In this document: piece by piece, positions 51,786-60,635 of the stretch | How positions within the stretch are numbered: the stretch's first letter is position 1 | Layout: each line of letters starts with the position of its first letter | Assembly (NCBI GenBank): GCA_964413055.1 | Contig: CAYPRB010000006.1 | Location: forward strand, 85,522-149,521 | DNA: 64,000 bases | Direction: 5' to 3' | Source of the DNA: UBA3102 sp964413055 | Lineage (GTDB): Bacteria; Bacillota; Desulfotomaculia; Desulfotomaculales; Pelotomaculaceae | Notes under the pieces: model-generated | What the model saw: the letters and a program-made list of their open reading frames with translations, nothing else | What the model was told of the DNA's origin: nothing | Databases searched by the model: none | Program-made: the position numbers and the translations under genes

Positions 51786-51998
51786 TTGAAAATCGGGGAC
51801 ATAGTGACCAGAAAGATTTACGGAGAGGAAATGCAGTTTTGCATAATCGGTTTCTATACCAGCCAGGAAACGGGGGAAAGAGTAGCGATCCTGGCTCTTT
51901 TGGACCCCACACTGATCGTTGAAGCTTCGGTCCAGGATCTGGCGCCGATTTCAGCGAGAAACCTGCTGGCCCTGACAACACCGAATTTTGTACACTAA
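51786..51998 (+). CDS. Small protein resembling the N-terminal domain of YabG
   Basis: A 70-residue protein beginning MKIGDIVTRKIYGEEMQFCIIGFYTSQETGERVAIL. This is the opening of sporulation protease YabG (IGD-V-x-RKSY, then a beta-rich stretch), but without the catalytic remainder. It may be a stand-alone SH3-like domain, or the remnant of a truncated yabG. TTG at 51786 has GGGGG nine bases upstream and a terminator follows the stop, so it looks like a complete transcription unit rather than debris. Function unknown. Confidence 0.6.
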   Translation: MKIGDIVTRKIYGEEMQFCIIGFYTSQETGERVAILALLDPTLIVEASVQDLAPISARNLLALTTPNFVH

Positions 51999-52026
51999 AA
52001 CTGCCTTACGGCAGTTTTAGTGTTTT
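51998..52026 (+). terminator. Terminator after the YabG-like gene
   Basis: AAAACTGCC, loop TTAC, GGCAGTTTT, followed by AGTGTTTTC. Confidence 0.65.
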
Positions 52027-52094
52027 CTTAAAGGAATAATCTTACTTCCATTGAATTATACTAGTTGGAATATCGGAAAAAGGAGCTGTTAAAC

Positions 52095-53444
52095 GTGGAA
52101 CGGGAAAGTGTATTCGTTGATATAGCCGAAACCGCTGTTAATAAAGCCGTCCGTGCCGGTGTCCAAATGGCGGAAGTGTTCGTCAGCAAGAGCAGTCAGT
52201 TGAATATTGAAGTCAGGAACGGCAGTGTAGATACGATGAAGCTTGCCGAAGACCGGGGTATGGGCCTGCGGGTATTCCGGGACAACCGTACGGGTTTTGC
52301 TTTCAGTACGGATTTAAGCAAACGCGGCATTGAAGAAGTCGTCAAGCAAGCGCTGGTTAATTGCATGAATGCCTCGGAGGACCCGTTTTTGCGCCTGCCG
52401 CCGCCCGGGCCGGCCTACCCCGAACTTGACCTTTACGACCCGGATATAAAGGCCGCTACCGTGGAAGAAAAAATAAACCTGGCAAAATCTATGGAGGAAG
52501 CGGCCCGGGCATATGATTCCAGGGTAAAGGTAATCGAAAGTTCTACCTACCAGGATGGGGAGGGATTGGTTGCTATTGTTAACAACCTGGGGATGAAATT
52601 AACCTACCGGGGGGCCTATTGCGGTATTTACCTGGCCCTGGCCGCCGGTGAGGGTGAAGACAGCCAGACGGGATTTGCCCTGGATTTTGGTTTGCAATTC
52701 AAACCGCTAAAACCTGAAGCGGTGGGGCAGGAAGCTGCCCGGCGTGCGGTGAGGATGCTGGGAGCGGTTCCCGTGACCACCCGTAAGGTACCGGTGGTTT
52801 TGGAACCTTACGTGGCCGTTGGCTTTCTTGGTTTAATCGGTCCGGCGCTTACGGGGGAGGCGGTACAAAAGGGCCGGTCCTTATTTGCCGGAAAAACCGG
52901 CACCCGCGTGGCTTCGGAGAAGGTAACCATCATAGATGACGGGGCGCTGCCGAAGGGCATAGCGTCCGCTCCCTTTGACGGCGAGGGGGTGCCGACTTCC
53001 AGGTCGGTGCTTATTCAAGACGGGATGCTCCGGGGCTACCTTTATAATACGTACAGTGCCGCCAGGGACGGGGTTCAATCGACCGGTAACGGCGTGCGCA
53101 GTTCATTTAAGGGAACCCCGGAAGTGGGGACGACTAACTTTTTTATTGCGGCCGGCAATACACCGGTAGAAAAAATTATTGGAGAAGTGGCGGACGGTAT
53201 ATATGTGACGGAGGTTATGGGCATGCATACCGCCAATCCTATATCCGGAGACTTTTCAGTGGGAGTGGCGGGTTTATTAATCAAGGACGGAAAGCTTGCA
53301 TCTCCGGTTCGTGGTATGGCCATGGGGGGAAACATAATTGAACTGCTGGCCGGTATTGATGCCGTGGGAGATGATTTAAAGTTCTTTGGCGGTAGCGGTG
53401 CGCCGACTTTAAGAGTGACCGGTATAACTACGAGCGGGCAATGA
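52095..53444 (+). CDS. tldE: Metalloprotease-like TldE (PmbA)
   Basis: A 449-residue member of the TldD/PmbA family. It lacks the HExxxH zinc motif of TldD, the normal state of the non-catalytic partner TldE. The family regions NGSVDTMKLAEDRGMGLRVF, the central GLIGPALTGEAVQKG and the C-terminal NPISGDFSVGVAGLLI are present. GTG at 52095 lies about ten bases after AAAAAGGAGC; ATG at 52065 is upstream of that site. It is expected to form a heterodimer with the tldD product. Confidence 0.9.
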   Translation: MERESVFVDIAETAVNKAVRAGVQMAEVFVSKSSQLNIEVRNGSVDTMKLAEDRGMGLRVFRDNRTGFAFSTDLSKRGIEEVVKQALVNCMNASEDPFLRLPPPGPAYPELDLYDPDIKAATVEEKINLAKSMEEAARAYDSRVKVIESSTYQDGEGLVAIVNNLGMKLTYRGAYCGIYLALAAGEGEDSQTGFALDFGLQFKPLKPEAVGQEAARRAVRMLGAVPVTTRKVPVVLEPYVAVGFLGLIGPALTGEAVQKGRSLFAGKTGTRVASEKVTIIDDGALPKGIASAPFDGEGVPTSRSVLIQDGMLRGYLYNTYSAARDGVQSTGNGVRSSFKGTPEVGTTNFFIAAGNTPVEKIIGEVADGIYVTEVMGMHTANPISGDFSVGVAGLLIKDGKLASPVRGMAMGGNIIELLAGIDAVGDDLKFFGGSGAPTLRVTGITTSGQ

Positions 53445-53560
53445 GATTATAAATCGGTTGTTTAAAATTTCCGGTAAAAATAAGGGATTGTACAGGCTTC
53501 TGGACGTATAAAAGCATATTGTGGTAATATATTGCTATACGTTTCAAGGGGTGGTTGTGA

Positions 53561-53995
53561 TTGAAAATTTTGGTACTGCACGGACCCAATTTAAACCTTT
53601 TGGGCAAGAGAGAACCTGCCGTATACGGCAGCTGCACACTTGATGAGCTAAACCGGCAATTGGTGCACCTGGCCGGAAGGCTGGGAGTTGAAATAACCTG
53701 CCGGCAGTCCAATCATGAAGGCGAGTTAATCGATATTTTGCATGGTGCAGCGGCGGAGTTTGCCGCCGTTGTTTTCAACCCCGGGGCCTACAGTCACTAT
53801 AGTTATGCCTTACATGACGCCGTTTTGTCCATTACCATCCCCACTATCGAAGTACACCTGTCCAATATCTACGCCCGGGAGGATTTCCGCAATCATTCCG
53901 TAATTGCCCCTGCGGCTGCGGGGCAGATCAGCGGGCTGGGAATTAACGGGTATTTTTTTGCTTTGAGGGCCGCAGTTGAATTGGCAGGCACATAA
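53561..53995 (+). CDS. aroQ: 3-dehydroquinate dehydratase, type II
   Basis: A 144-residue dodecameric dehydratase that converts 3-dehydroquinate to dehydroshikimate, completing the shikimate steps between AroB and AroE. The signatures GPNLNLLGKREPAVYG, the NPGAYSHYSYALHDA loop and IEVHLSNIYAREDFRNHS are present. It sits 15 kb from the aroECKB cluster. TTG at 53561 lies behind GGGGTGG. Confidence 0.95.
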   Translation: MKILVLHGPNLNLLGKREPAVYGSCTLDELNRQLVHLAGRLGVEITCRQSNHEGELIDILHGAAAEFAAVVFNPGAYSHYSYALHDAVLSITIPTIEVHLSNIYAREDFRNHSVIAPAAAGQISGLGINGYFFALRAAVELAGT

Positions 53996-54011
53996 ACGGG
54001 AGGAGCTTTTA

Positions 54012-55082
54012 TTGGAAATGAGAGTCGGGAAATTACGCGGGTTGATGCAGGAAGCCGGAGTAGGTGCTTTATACATCACCAGTCCCGAAAACCGCTTTTA
54101 CCTGAGTGGTTTTTCCGGTACTGACGGCACTCTTTTGATAGACGAGGAAACCGCTTATTTATTGACGGATTTTCGTTATACGGAACAGGCATCACGGGAG
54201 TGCCCGGGGTATAAAATTATCGAGGTTAAGAATTCTTACCTTGAATCTTTATCGGAGGCGGCGGCAGAAAACGGTGTTACCGTGATGGGTTTTGAGGGGG
54301 GCCACCTGACTTATAAACAGTATGCCGCCATGAAAGCTAAACTGCCGGGGTTAAACCTGAAACCTACCGAAGGCCTGGTGGAGCAATTAAGACTGTGTAA
54401 GGATGATGAAGAAATAAAATATATTACCGCAGCCGTGCGGCTTACCGATGAGGCGCTTGCCGAAATATTACCTGCTGTAAGGCCGGGGGTTTCGGAACGG
54501 GAAATTTCACTCCGGTTGGAATATATCATGCGCAGCCGTGGAGCGGATGGAGCCGCGTTTAAATTTATCGTGGCTTCCGGCCCCCGGTCAGCTCTACCTC
54601 ACGGTGTGGCTTCAAAAAAGATCATCCGGGAGGGCGAGTTGGTCACGATAGACTTAGGTGCCGTCTACCGGGGTTATCATTCCGATATGACCAGAACGAT
54701 GGTGGTAGGCAGGCCGGACCGGATGCAGAAGGATATTTACAACCTGGTTCTGGAAGCGCAGGTGAAAGCTGTTTCCGTCGTGAAGGCCGGAGTAAAGGCT
54801 TCGGAAATTGATGCTGCCGCCAGGAAAGTGATTGAAAGCAGGGGTTACGGTAAGCAGTTCGGACACAGTACCGGACATGGTTTGGGTTTGAACATACATG
54901 AAGGCCCCAGGTTATCCTCAAAGGAAACTATGGTTTTGCAGGCAGGTATGGTGGTTACCGTGGAACCTGGAATTTACCTGCCTGGTTGGGGTGGCGTAAG
55001 AATTGAGGATACGTTGCTGGTGGAAGACGGCGGTTCAAGGGTGTTGACTAAATCACCTAAAGAAGAATTAATGGTTTTGTAA
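54012..55082 (+). CDS. pepQ: M24 family Xaa-Pro aminopeptidase
   Basis: A 356-residue pita-bread metallopeptidase. The metal ligands are in DLGAVYRGYHSDMTRT, GHSTGHGLGLNIHE and VVTVEPGIYLPGWGGVRIED. The N-terminal creatinase-like domain starts LRGLMQEAGVGALYITSPENRFYLSG. It likely removes residues before proline from short peptides. TTG at 54012 follows GGGAGGAGC; starts further upstream overlap aroQ. aroQ-pepQ-efp is a conserved order in Firmicutes. Confidence 0.92.
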   Translation: MEMRVGKLRGLMQEAGVGALYITSPENRFYLSGFSGTDGTLLIDEETAYLLTDFRYTEQASRECPGYKIIEVKNSYLESLSEAAAENGVTVMGFEGGHLTYKQYAAMKAKLPGLNLKPTEGLVEQLRLCKDDEEIKYITAAVRLTDEALAEILPAVRPGVSEREISLRLEYIMRSRGADGAAFKFIVASGPRSALPHGVASKKIIREGELVTIDLGAVYRGYHSDMTRTMVVGRPDRMQKDIYNLVLEAQVKAVSVVKAGVKASEIDAAARKVIESRGYGKQFGHSTGHGLGLNIHEGPRLSSKETMVLQAGMVVTVEPGIYLPGWGGVRIEDTLLVEDGGSRVLTKSPKEELMVL

Positions 55083-55112
55083 TCAATATTATCTTAACGG
55101 GAGGCGGGAGAA

Positions 55113-55670
55113 TTGATTTCAACCAACGATTTTAAGACCGGACTCACCATTGAGTTGGAGAGAGAAGTGTTTCAGGTCATCGAATTCCAACATGTTAAGC
55201 CGGGAAAAGGGGCCGCTTTTGTACGCTCAAAACTAAAAAACATGCGGACGGGTGCGGTCATTGAAAAGACCTTTAGTGCCGGAGAAAAAATCCCCAAGGC
55301 CAGAATCGAAAGACGTGAAGTTCAGTACTTATATAATGACGGCAAAGATTATAACTTTATGGATATGGAATCTTACGACCAGTTGGCCATGGATGCCGAG
55401 CAGCTGGGCGATGTTGTGAAGTATTTGAAAGATAATATGAATATTCAAATTTTGACATTTCAGGGCAAATCAATCGGTGTGGAACTGCCTAATTTTGTGG
55501 AGTTGGAAGTCGTCGAAACGGCTCCCGGTATTAAAGGTGACACGGCTTCGGGTGGTTCCAAGCCGGCCACTCTGGAAACCGGTGCCGTGGTCCAGGTGCC
55601 TTTCTTTATTAATGTGGGCGATAAGCTCCAAATTGATACCCGTACCGGGCATTATATTAAGCGTGTTTAA
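55113..55670 (+). CDS. efp: Elongation factor P
   Basis: A 185-residue three-domain KOW/OB protein that relieves ribosome stalling at polyproline. Domain I contains FQHVKPGKGAAFVRSKLKN, with the tip lysine in the PGKG loop. Domains II and III are complete and end DKLQIDTRTGHYIKRV. TTG at 55113 lies behind GGGAGGCGGGAG. No EpmA/EpmB or deoxyhypusine genes are nearby, so any tip modification cannot be predicted here. Confidence 0.96.
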   Translation: MISTNDFKTGLTIELEREVFQVIEFQHVKPGKGAAFVRSKLKNMRTGAVIEKTFSAGEKIPKARIERREVQYLYNDGKDYNFMDMESYDQLAMDAEQLGDVVKYLKDNMNIQILTFQGKSIGVELPNFVELEVVETAPGIKGDTASGGSKPATLETGAVVQVPFFINVGDKLQIDTRTGHYIKRV

Positions 55671-55759
55671 TCCGAAGCATGTTTAAAACCCCCTGATTAG
55701 AGACATACTATAAAAGCCAAAATTAGCCACGTAACAATTTTACCAAAGGGGGTACTTTT

Positions 55760-56209
55760 TTGATGAGGGATTTGAAGTCGAGGGTGGCATATTTGCAGGG
55801 ATTGTCTGCCGGGCTAGATTTGGATACCGGAAGCAAAGAGAATAAACTTTTAAGCGGTATTATCGAGGTGCTAAATGATTTTGCACATTCCATGAGCGAC
55901 CTGGAAGACGGCCATGAACAGTTGGAAAATCTACTGGAGAGCATAGACGAAGACCTGTATCAATTGGAAGACGAAATTTATGAGGAAGATAATGCAGATT
56001 ATCACGAAGTGGATTGCCCCGGTTGCGGTGAAACGGTTTATTTTGACGCCGGTATTATTGAAGCAGATGATATTATTGAAGTAACCTGTCCTAATTGTGG
56101 TGAAGTTGTTTTTTCCAACGACCATACCTATTTGAGCGAAAGTAATCCGAAGGAATATAATGAACAGTTGACCGGCAGCGCGGCAGGTGCGGAAGAAGAG
56201 GATATTTAG
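55760..56209 (+). CDS. Zinc-ribbon protein of the CD1247 N-terminal type
   Basis: A 149-residue acidic protein. The N-terminal helical segment is RDLKSRVAYLQGLSAGLDL. A coiled-coil-like stretch (about 40-75) follows, then a zinc ribbon with CPGCGETVYF and CPNCGEVVFSND. This matches a widespread clostridial family between efp and spoIIIA whose role is not known. The start is TTG 55760 or ATG 55763, behind AAAGGGGG. A strong terminator follows. Confidence 0.8.
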   Translation: MMRDLKSRVAYLQGLSAGLDLDTGSKENKLLSGIIEVLNDFAHSMSDLEDGHEQLENLLESIDEDLYQLEDEIYEEDNADYHEVDCPGCGETVYFDAGIIEADDIIEVTCPNCGEVVFSNDHTYLSESNPKEYNEQLTGSAAGAEEEDI

Positions 56210-56280
56210 GTTTAAGTGCGCATATTAATGTTTTTGTTTTTTAAATAATATATATATATATTTGTGAAGAGATAGGTCAA

Positions 56281-56330
56281 GGCCGTCTTGGCAACTGGGC
56301 TAAACCCAGTTATCAAGACGGCTTTTTTTG
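56281..56330 (+). terminator. Terminator before the spoIIIA operon
   Basis: GCCGTCTTG-x2-AACTGGG and CCCAGTT-x2-CAAGACGGC form a long two-part stem with seven T. It isolates spoIIIA from the upstream genes. The 250 bp to spoIIIAA contain no ORF and may hold the sporulation promoter. Confidence 0.9.
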
Positions 56331-56465
56331 TTGTTTGGCGAATTATGACATGAACCGCGTTTTAAGTTTACAGGTCGCGGAAGGCGAATTTGTTCTTGAT
56401 ACATTATTATTTTTTGGAATATCTTACCGGGTGTTTCAATATTAATTAGCAGGGGAGGGATAAGC

Positions 56466-57479
56466 TTGAGTAAAGTCTGTCAAACCGTACAGGTGCAAAA
56501 CGGTAATAAGGCGGTAAGCGATATTTTACCGGTTCTTCCCTTGCATATCCGCCATATGCTCATTAATTTGCCCCAGTCAATCAAGGAAAATGTGGAAGAA
56601 ATCCGTATTAGGCAGGGCCGGCCCTTGGTGCTGGGGCTTTCAGGCGAAGATGTCTTTTTAGATCCGGGTGGTAAACCCGTAAAACTGGCGGTTGATGCGT
56701 ACAAGGTTACCGCTAAAGATATGGAGCGCCTGATCCAGTTAATCAGCGGCTCATCTATTTATGCCCTGGAAGAAGAACTGAAAAACGGTTTTATCACTTT
56801 GCCCGGGGGGCACCGCGCGGGTATTACCGGTAAAGCGGTTTTGGAAAAAGGAACTGTCCGGACACTAAAATATTTTTCCGGTTGTAATATCCGGGTTTGT
56901 CGGGAAATAACCGGAGCTGCTTCAGGCTTAATGCCGTACCTGATTAATAAAAAGTGCCGGGATATTTATCATACGCTTTTGATATCGCCTCCACGTTGCG
57001 GAAAAACGACTGTTCTCAGGGATATAATCAGGCAAATCAGCAGTGGAATCCCCGGGCTGGAACTACCGGGACTGGCCGTGGGTTTGGTGGACGAGCGTTC
57101 GGAAATAGCAGGTTGCTATAAAGGAGTACCACAGTTGGACGTGGGAGTGCGGACCGATGTTCTTGACGGGTGTCCCAAAGCGGAAGGAATGATGATGCTA
57201 TTGCGCTCGATGAGCCCGCGCGTGATCGCAGCTGATGAAATCGGCCGGCGAGAGGATGTAGATGCTCTGGAGGAAGTTTTGAATGCCGGGGTTAAGGTCT
57301 TGATTACCGCCCATGGTTCCTCTCTGGCGGATTTGGTAGAAAGGCCGGTTATGGAAAAGGTCATCAATCATAAAATGGTTGACCGCATTGTCATTCTAAG
57401 CCGGTTCCGGGGGGCGGGAACGATAGAAAATATTATTGACGGAAAAAGTCTTTGTTCTTTGGGGGTGATCAAGTGCTGA
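56466..57479 (+). CDS. spoIIIAA: Stage III sporulation protein AA
   Basis: A 337-residue AAA-type secretion ATPase, the cytoplasmic motor of the SpoIIIA-SpoIIQ complex that keeps the forespore alive and sigma-G active. The Walker A is ISPPRCGKTTVLRD, with Walker B-type ERSEIAG and RSMSPRVIAADEIG. The N-terminal region has the SpoIIIAA signature ENVEEIRIRQGRPLVL. TTG at 56466 follows GGGGAGGGA. It overlaps spoIIIAB by seven bases. In known systems sigma-E drives this operon. Confidence 0.95.
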   Translation: MSKVCQTVQVQNGNKAVSDILPVLPLHIRHMLINLPQSIKENVEEIRIRQGRPLVLGLSGEDVFLDPGGKPVKLAVDAYKVTAKDMERLIQLISGSSIYALEEELKNGFITLPGGHRAGITGKAVLEKGTVRTLKYFSGCNIRVCREITGAASGLMPYLINKKCRDIYHTLLISPPRCGKTTVLRDIIRQISSGIPGLELPGLAVGLVDERSEIAGCYKGVPQLDVGVRTDVLDGCPKAEGMMMLLRSMSPRVIAADEIGRREDVDALEEVLNAGVKVLITAHGSSLADLVERPVMEKVINHKMVDRIVILSRFRGAGTIENIIDGKSLCSLGVIKC

Positions 57480-57991
57480 AATTGTTGGGTGCTGCCATGG
57501 TTGTAGCGGCAAGCGGTCTTTGCGGAATAGTTATGGCCGGAGGCTATTCCCGCCGCCCCAAAGAACTGCGTTATCTAAGAACGGCTTTACAGATGTTGGA
57601 AACCGAGGTGGTTTACGGGGCGACTCATTTGGCGGAAGCTATGAAGCAGGTTGGCTCACGCTGCGACGATGCGGTAGGACCATTATTTTGCCAGACTGCC
57701 GGAGAGCTTTCAGCGCTGACCGGGGTAACTGCTGCTGAAGCTTGGGAAAAATCATTGCACAATTATTACCCTGGTTCAGCTTTAAAGCCGCAGGATTTGT
57801 TAATTCTGCGCAACTTGGGGGCATCCCTGGGGATATCGGACCGGGATGACCAAATCAAGCACCTGCATCTGGCCATGGAGCAAATCAAGGCCGAAACTGT
57901 TGCGGCTGAAGAAGAAGCGGCACGAAATGTCAAGCTTTGGAGTTATCTCGGATTTTTGGGCGGGTTGCTGTTGGTTTTGGTTCTTTATTAA
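57473..57991 (+). CDS. spoIIIAB: Stage III sporulation protein AB
   Basis: A 172-residue membrane protein with hydrophobic helices at each end and a helical-bundle middle. The family pattern RRPKELRYLRTALQMLETEVVYG is clear. It has a GspF-like fold in known structures. GTG at 57473 follows GGGGGTGATC; upstream starts lie in spoIIIAA. It ends 18 bases before spoIIIAC. Confidence 0.93.
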   Translation: MLKLLGAAMVVAASGLCGIVMAGGYSRRPKELRYLRTALQMLETEVVYGATHLAEAMKQVGSRCDDAVGPLFCQTAGELSALTGVTAAEAWEKSLHNYYPGSALKPQDLLILRNLGASLGISDRDDQIKHLHLAMEQIKAETVAAEEEAARNVKLWSYLGFLGGLLLVLVLY

Positions 57992-58009
57992 AAGAAAGAG
58001 GGGTTTGAT

Positions 58010-58213
58010 ATGGACAGTAATATTGATTTGATTTTCAAAATTGCCGGTGTCGGTATACTGGTAGCGGTGCTCCACACTATATTGAAGCATGCCGGAAAAG
58101 AAGAACAAGGCCATATAGTTACCCTTGCCGGTATTGCGATCGTGTTCATCTGGGTCATTCAACTGCTGGGTAATTTGTTTGATCAGGTGAGGTCGGTTTT
58201 CAAGCTTTTTTAA
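58010..58213 (+). CDS. spoIIIAC: Stage III sporulation protein AC
   Basis: A 67-residue protein with two transmembrane helices. The first carries IFKIAGVGILVAVLHTILKHAGKEEQGH, which is diagnostic. SpoIIIAC and AD form membrane parts of the channel platform. ATG at 58010 follows AAAGAGGGG. The following gene is separated by 142 bp, wider than the usual few bases in this operon. Confidence 0.94.
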   Translation: MDSNIDLIFKIAGVGILVAVLHTILKHAGKEEQGHIVTLAGIAIVFIWVIQLLGNLFDQVRSVFKLF

Positions 58214-58355
58214 TGATAGAAAAAGTCATAATGGTTATGAGTATTACCGTGCTACGATCAAAGTTCTTGGTTATAAAGATAGCGAGCGATAGGTTAAAAA
58301 TCACCCGCAGGGTAAATATGTTCCCGCCATTAATTTGATGTAGGAGTCAAAAGTC

Positions 58356-58742
58356 ATGGAAATTCTGCAAATTGTTGCCGTTGGTTTGATAGCTACGGTA
58401 TTGATTATGGTAGTAAAAAGCCAGCGACCCGAATTGGCGGTGCTTCTGGGGGTAGCTGCCGGAGCGATTATTTTTTTGATGGTGCTGGGCAAGATCAGTG
58501 CGGTCATTAGTATTGTTAGGGATTTGGCAAGTAGGGCCGGGATTAATATGGTATATCTCGGGACCATACTAAAAATTGTCGGAGTAGCGTATATTGCTGA
58601 GTTCGGGTCGCAAATTTGTCGTGACGCAGGTGAAGGAGCAATAGCGACAAAGATTGAGTTTGCCGCTAAGATCTTAATTTTGGTGCTGGCGATGCCTATT
58701 GTCGTAGCAGTACTGCAGGCACTCTTAAAACTGGTACCTTAA
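58356..58742 (+). CDS. spoIIIAD: Stage III sporulation protein AD
   Basis: A 128-residue membrane protein with four hydrophobic helices and the signature KSQRPELAVLLGVAAGAIIFL and AEFGSQICRDAGEGAIATKIEFAAK. It resembles AC in its first helix pair. ATG at 58356 lies behind TAGGAG. spoIIIAE follows after 14 bases. The 142-bp gap before it has no ORF and no clear terminator. Confidence 0.94.
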   Translation: MEILQIVAVGLIATVLIMVVKSQRPELAVLLGVAAGAIIFLMVLGKISAVISIVRDLASRAGINMVYLGTILKIVGVAYIAEFGSQICRDAGEGAIATKIEFAAKILILVLAMPIVVAVLQALLKLVP

Positions 58743-58756
58743 AGGCGGTGCACACA

Positions 58757-59926
58757 GTGAGCAGAGTTTACCGGTTACTATTAGTTTTTCTTTTTTGTTT
58801 CGGGGTTCCGGGTGGTGCCGTAGCAGAACCAACTATGGTCGCGGAAAACGGTGCTGATAATTTATCACCTGAATTTGGTGCTGTCCAGGAGTACATTGAG
58901 CAGCTGGATGCGGAAATAGACAGTTCTGTTCCACAGATAAATTTTAAAGAACTGGTTACCCGGTTGATTAACGGGGAAATGGACTGGCAGCCTGCCGCAA
59001 TATTTAAAAAAATACTAAGTCAGATTTTTAGTGAAGTGGTAGCAAATTTCGATCTGCTGGGTAAGCTGGTAATTCTGGCGGTGATCTGCGCTGTTTTGCA
59101 AAATTTAATTGCTTCTTTTGAGAAAAACACCGTGGGAAAGCTTACTTATTCCATTATTTACCTGGTGCTTATAACCATTGCCGTCAGTTCTTTTACACTT
59201 GCGGTCAATGCCGGTAGAGAAGTGGTAGATACCATGGTTATCTTCATGCAGGCGCTTTTACCGGTGTTACTTACTTTACTGGTGGCGGTGGGTGGAATAG
59301 CCTCAGCAGCCATTTTCAGTCCGGTGATTCTTACCACTTTGGGTGTGTTTGGAACGTTAATTAAAGATGTTATTCTGCCACTGTTCTTTTTTGTCGCTAT
59401 TTTAAATATAGTGAATAGCTTGTCGGAACATTTTAAGGTTTCGAATTTAGCCGATTTATTAAAAAGTGTGGCTATGGGGTTGATGGGAATATTTTCAACT
59501 ATATTCTTAGGGGTGCTTGCTGTCCAGGGAGTGGCGGGAGCGGTAGGGGATTCGGTTACGTTTCGCACCGCCAAATTTGGTGTAGGCGCTTTCGTGCCTG
59601 TAGTCGGGGGATTGTTGTCTGATGCCTTGGAAGCTGTAGTCAGTTCTTCCTTATTGATAAAAAACGCGGTGGGAATTGCCGGATTGGCGGCTATAGGCAC
59701 TGTGATGCTGGTACCGCTTTTAAAAATCATCACCATGGCTTTTATCTACAAGCTTGCCGGTGCCTTAATCCAACCGGTCAACGACGGGCAAATGGTAAGT
59801 TGTTTGAACAGCCTCGGTAACAGTTTACTCCTGATTTTTGCCGCGGTAGCTACGGTGGGTCTGCTTTTTTTCTTTGCTATTACTATTGTCGTAGGTGTTG
59901 GGAACCTGACCGTGATGTTAAGGTGA
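58757..59926 (+). CDS. spoIIIAE: Stage III sporulation protein AE
   Basis: A 389-residue protein with an N-terminal signal-like helix (MSRVYRLLLVFLFCFGVPG), a soluble region (about 25-110) and eight or so transmembrane helices. The conserved FSPVILTTLGVFGTLIKDVILP and a C-terminal helix cluster are visible. It is the large permease-like subunit of the SpoIIIA channel. GTG at 58757 has AAAGGCGGTG just upstream; GTG at 58748 overlaps that site. Confidence 0.93.
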   Translation: MSRVYRLLLVFLFCFGVPGGAVAEPTMVAENGADNLSPEFGAVQEYIEQLDAEIDSSVPQINFKELVTRLINGEMDWQPAAIFKKILSQIFSEVVANFDLLGKLVILAVICAVLQNLIASFEKNTVGKLTYSIIYLVLITIAVSSFTLAVNAGREVVDTMVIFMQALLPVLLTLLVAVGGIASAAIFSPVILTTLGVFGTLIKDVILPLFFFVAILNIVNSLSEHFKVSNLADLLKSVAMGLMGIFSTIFLGVLAVQGVAGAVGDSVTFRTAKFGVGAFVPVVGGLLSDALEAVVSSSLLIKNAVGIAGLAAIGTVMLVPLLKIITMAFIYKLAGALIQPVNDGQMVSCLNSLGNSLLLIFAAVATVGLLFFFAITIVVGVGNLTVMLR

Positions 59927-59949
59927 TTCCGGGTCATGGAGGGAGTTAA

Positions 59950-60600
59950 TTGGATATCATACGCAGCCTGGTACAAAGCTTAATCGTCATTGTTATTCTG
60001 GCGGTTTTCTTGGAAATGCTGTTGCCTGCAGGTGGAGTAAATAAATACGTTAAGATGGTTGTGGGCTTGCTGATAATTGTAGCGGTAGTTCAGGCCGTAG
60101 GTAATCTGCTTCATTTTGATTTTACCGGAGAATTGCAGCCTTACGTGCAAAAAAAAGAAGATTTTTCATTTTCCACTATCTTGGAAAACGGTGAAAGAAT
60201 TAATGCCGAACAGCAAGTGACGGCAATTGAACAATACCGGCAGGGTCTGGAGAACCAGATAAAGGCACTAGCCCGGGTTAACCGGGAAGTGTCCGTGATA
60301 GACGTTAAGGTCGAAGTTCAAACGCAAAAAAATGAAATTGAATACGGCCAGTTGCAGGAAATTGTGTTGTTTGTGTCCGGAAGCGCTGGAACAGAACCGA
60401 CGGAACCGCAAAATGATCAAGTGGACGTGGAGGTGGAGCCGGTTACCGTACGGGTGGAACGTTTAAAGGAGGATAAGCAGGCAGGAGACGAAGTCCCTGG
60501 ACCGCCCCGGGAAGAAGTATCCGGCCTGATCAATACCATAGCTGATTTTTATAATATATCTCCGGAGCAGGTACGGGTAGTATTTGCACCGGGCACATAA
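59950..60600 (+). CDS. spoIIIAF: Stage III sporulation protein AF
   Basis: A 216-residue protein with two N-terminal transmembrane helices (about 5-60) separated by GGVNKYVKMVVGLLI, and a soluble domain. A Glu/Pro/Val-rich linker lies near residues 145-180. The family C-terminal segment IADFYNISPEQVRVVF is intact. TTG at 59950 lies behind GGGAG. Confidence 0.9.
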   Translation: MDIIRSLVQSLIVIVILAVFLEMLLPAGGVNKYVKMVVGLLIIVAVVQAVGNLLHFDFTGELQPYVQKKEDFSFSTILENGERINAEQQVTAIEQYRQGLENQIKALARVNREVSVIDVKVEVQTQKNEIEYGQLQEIVLFVSGSAGTEPTEPQNDQVDVEVEPVTVRVERLKEDKQAGDEVPGPPREEVSGLINTIADFYNISPEQVRVVFAPGT

Positions 60601-60635
60601 AAGCATAGAAGACATTATCTAAGGGAGGTGCTATT

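Noticed and set aside
59158..59736. 192-residue open frame on the minus strand opposite spoIIIAE
   Set aside because: It is wholly contained in a well-supported gene, has no start signal and a low-complexity composition. It is a shadow frame.
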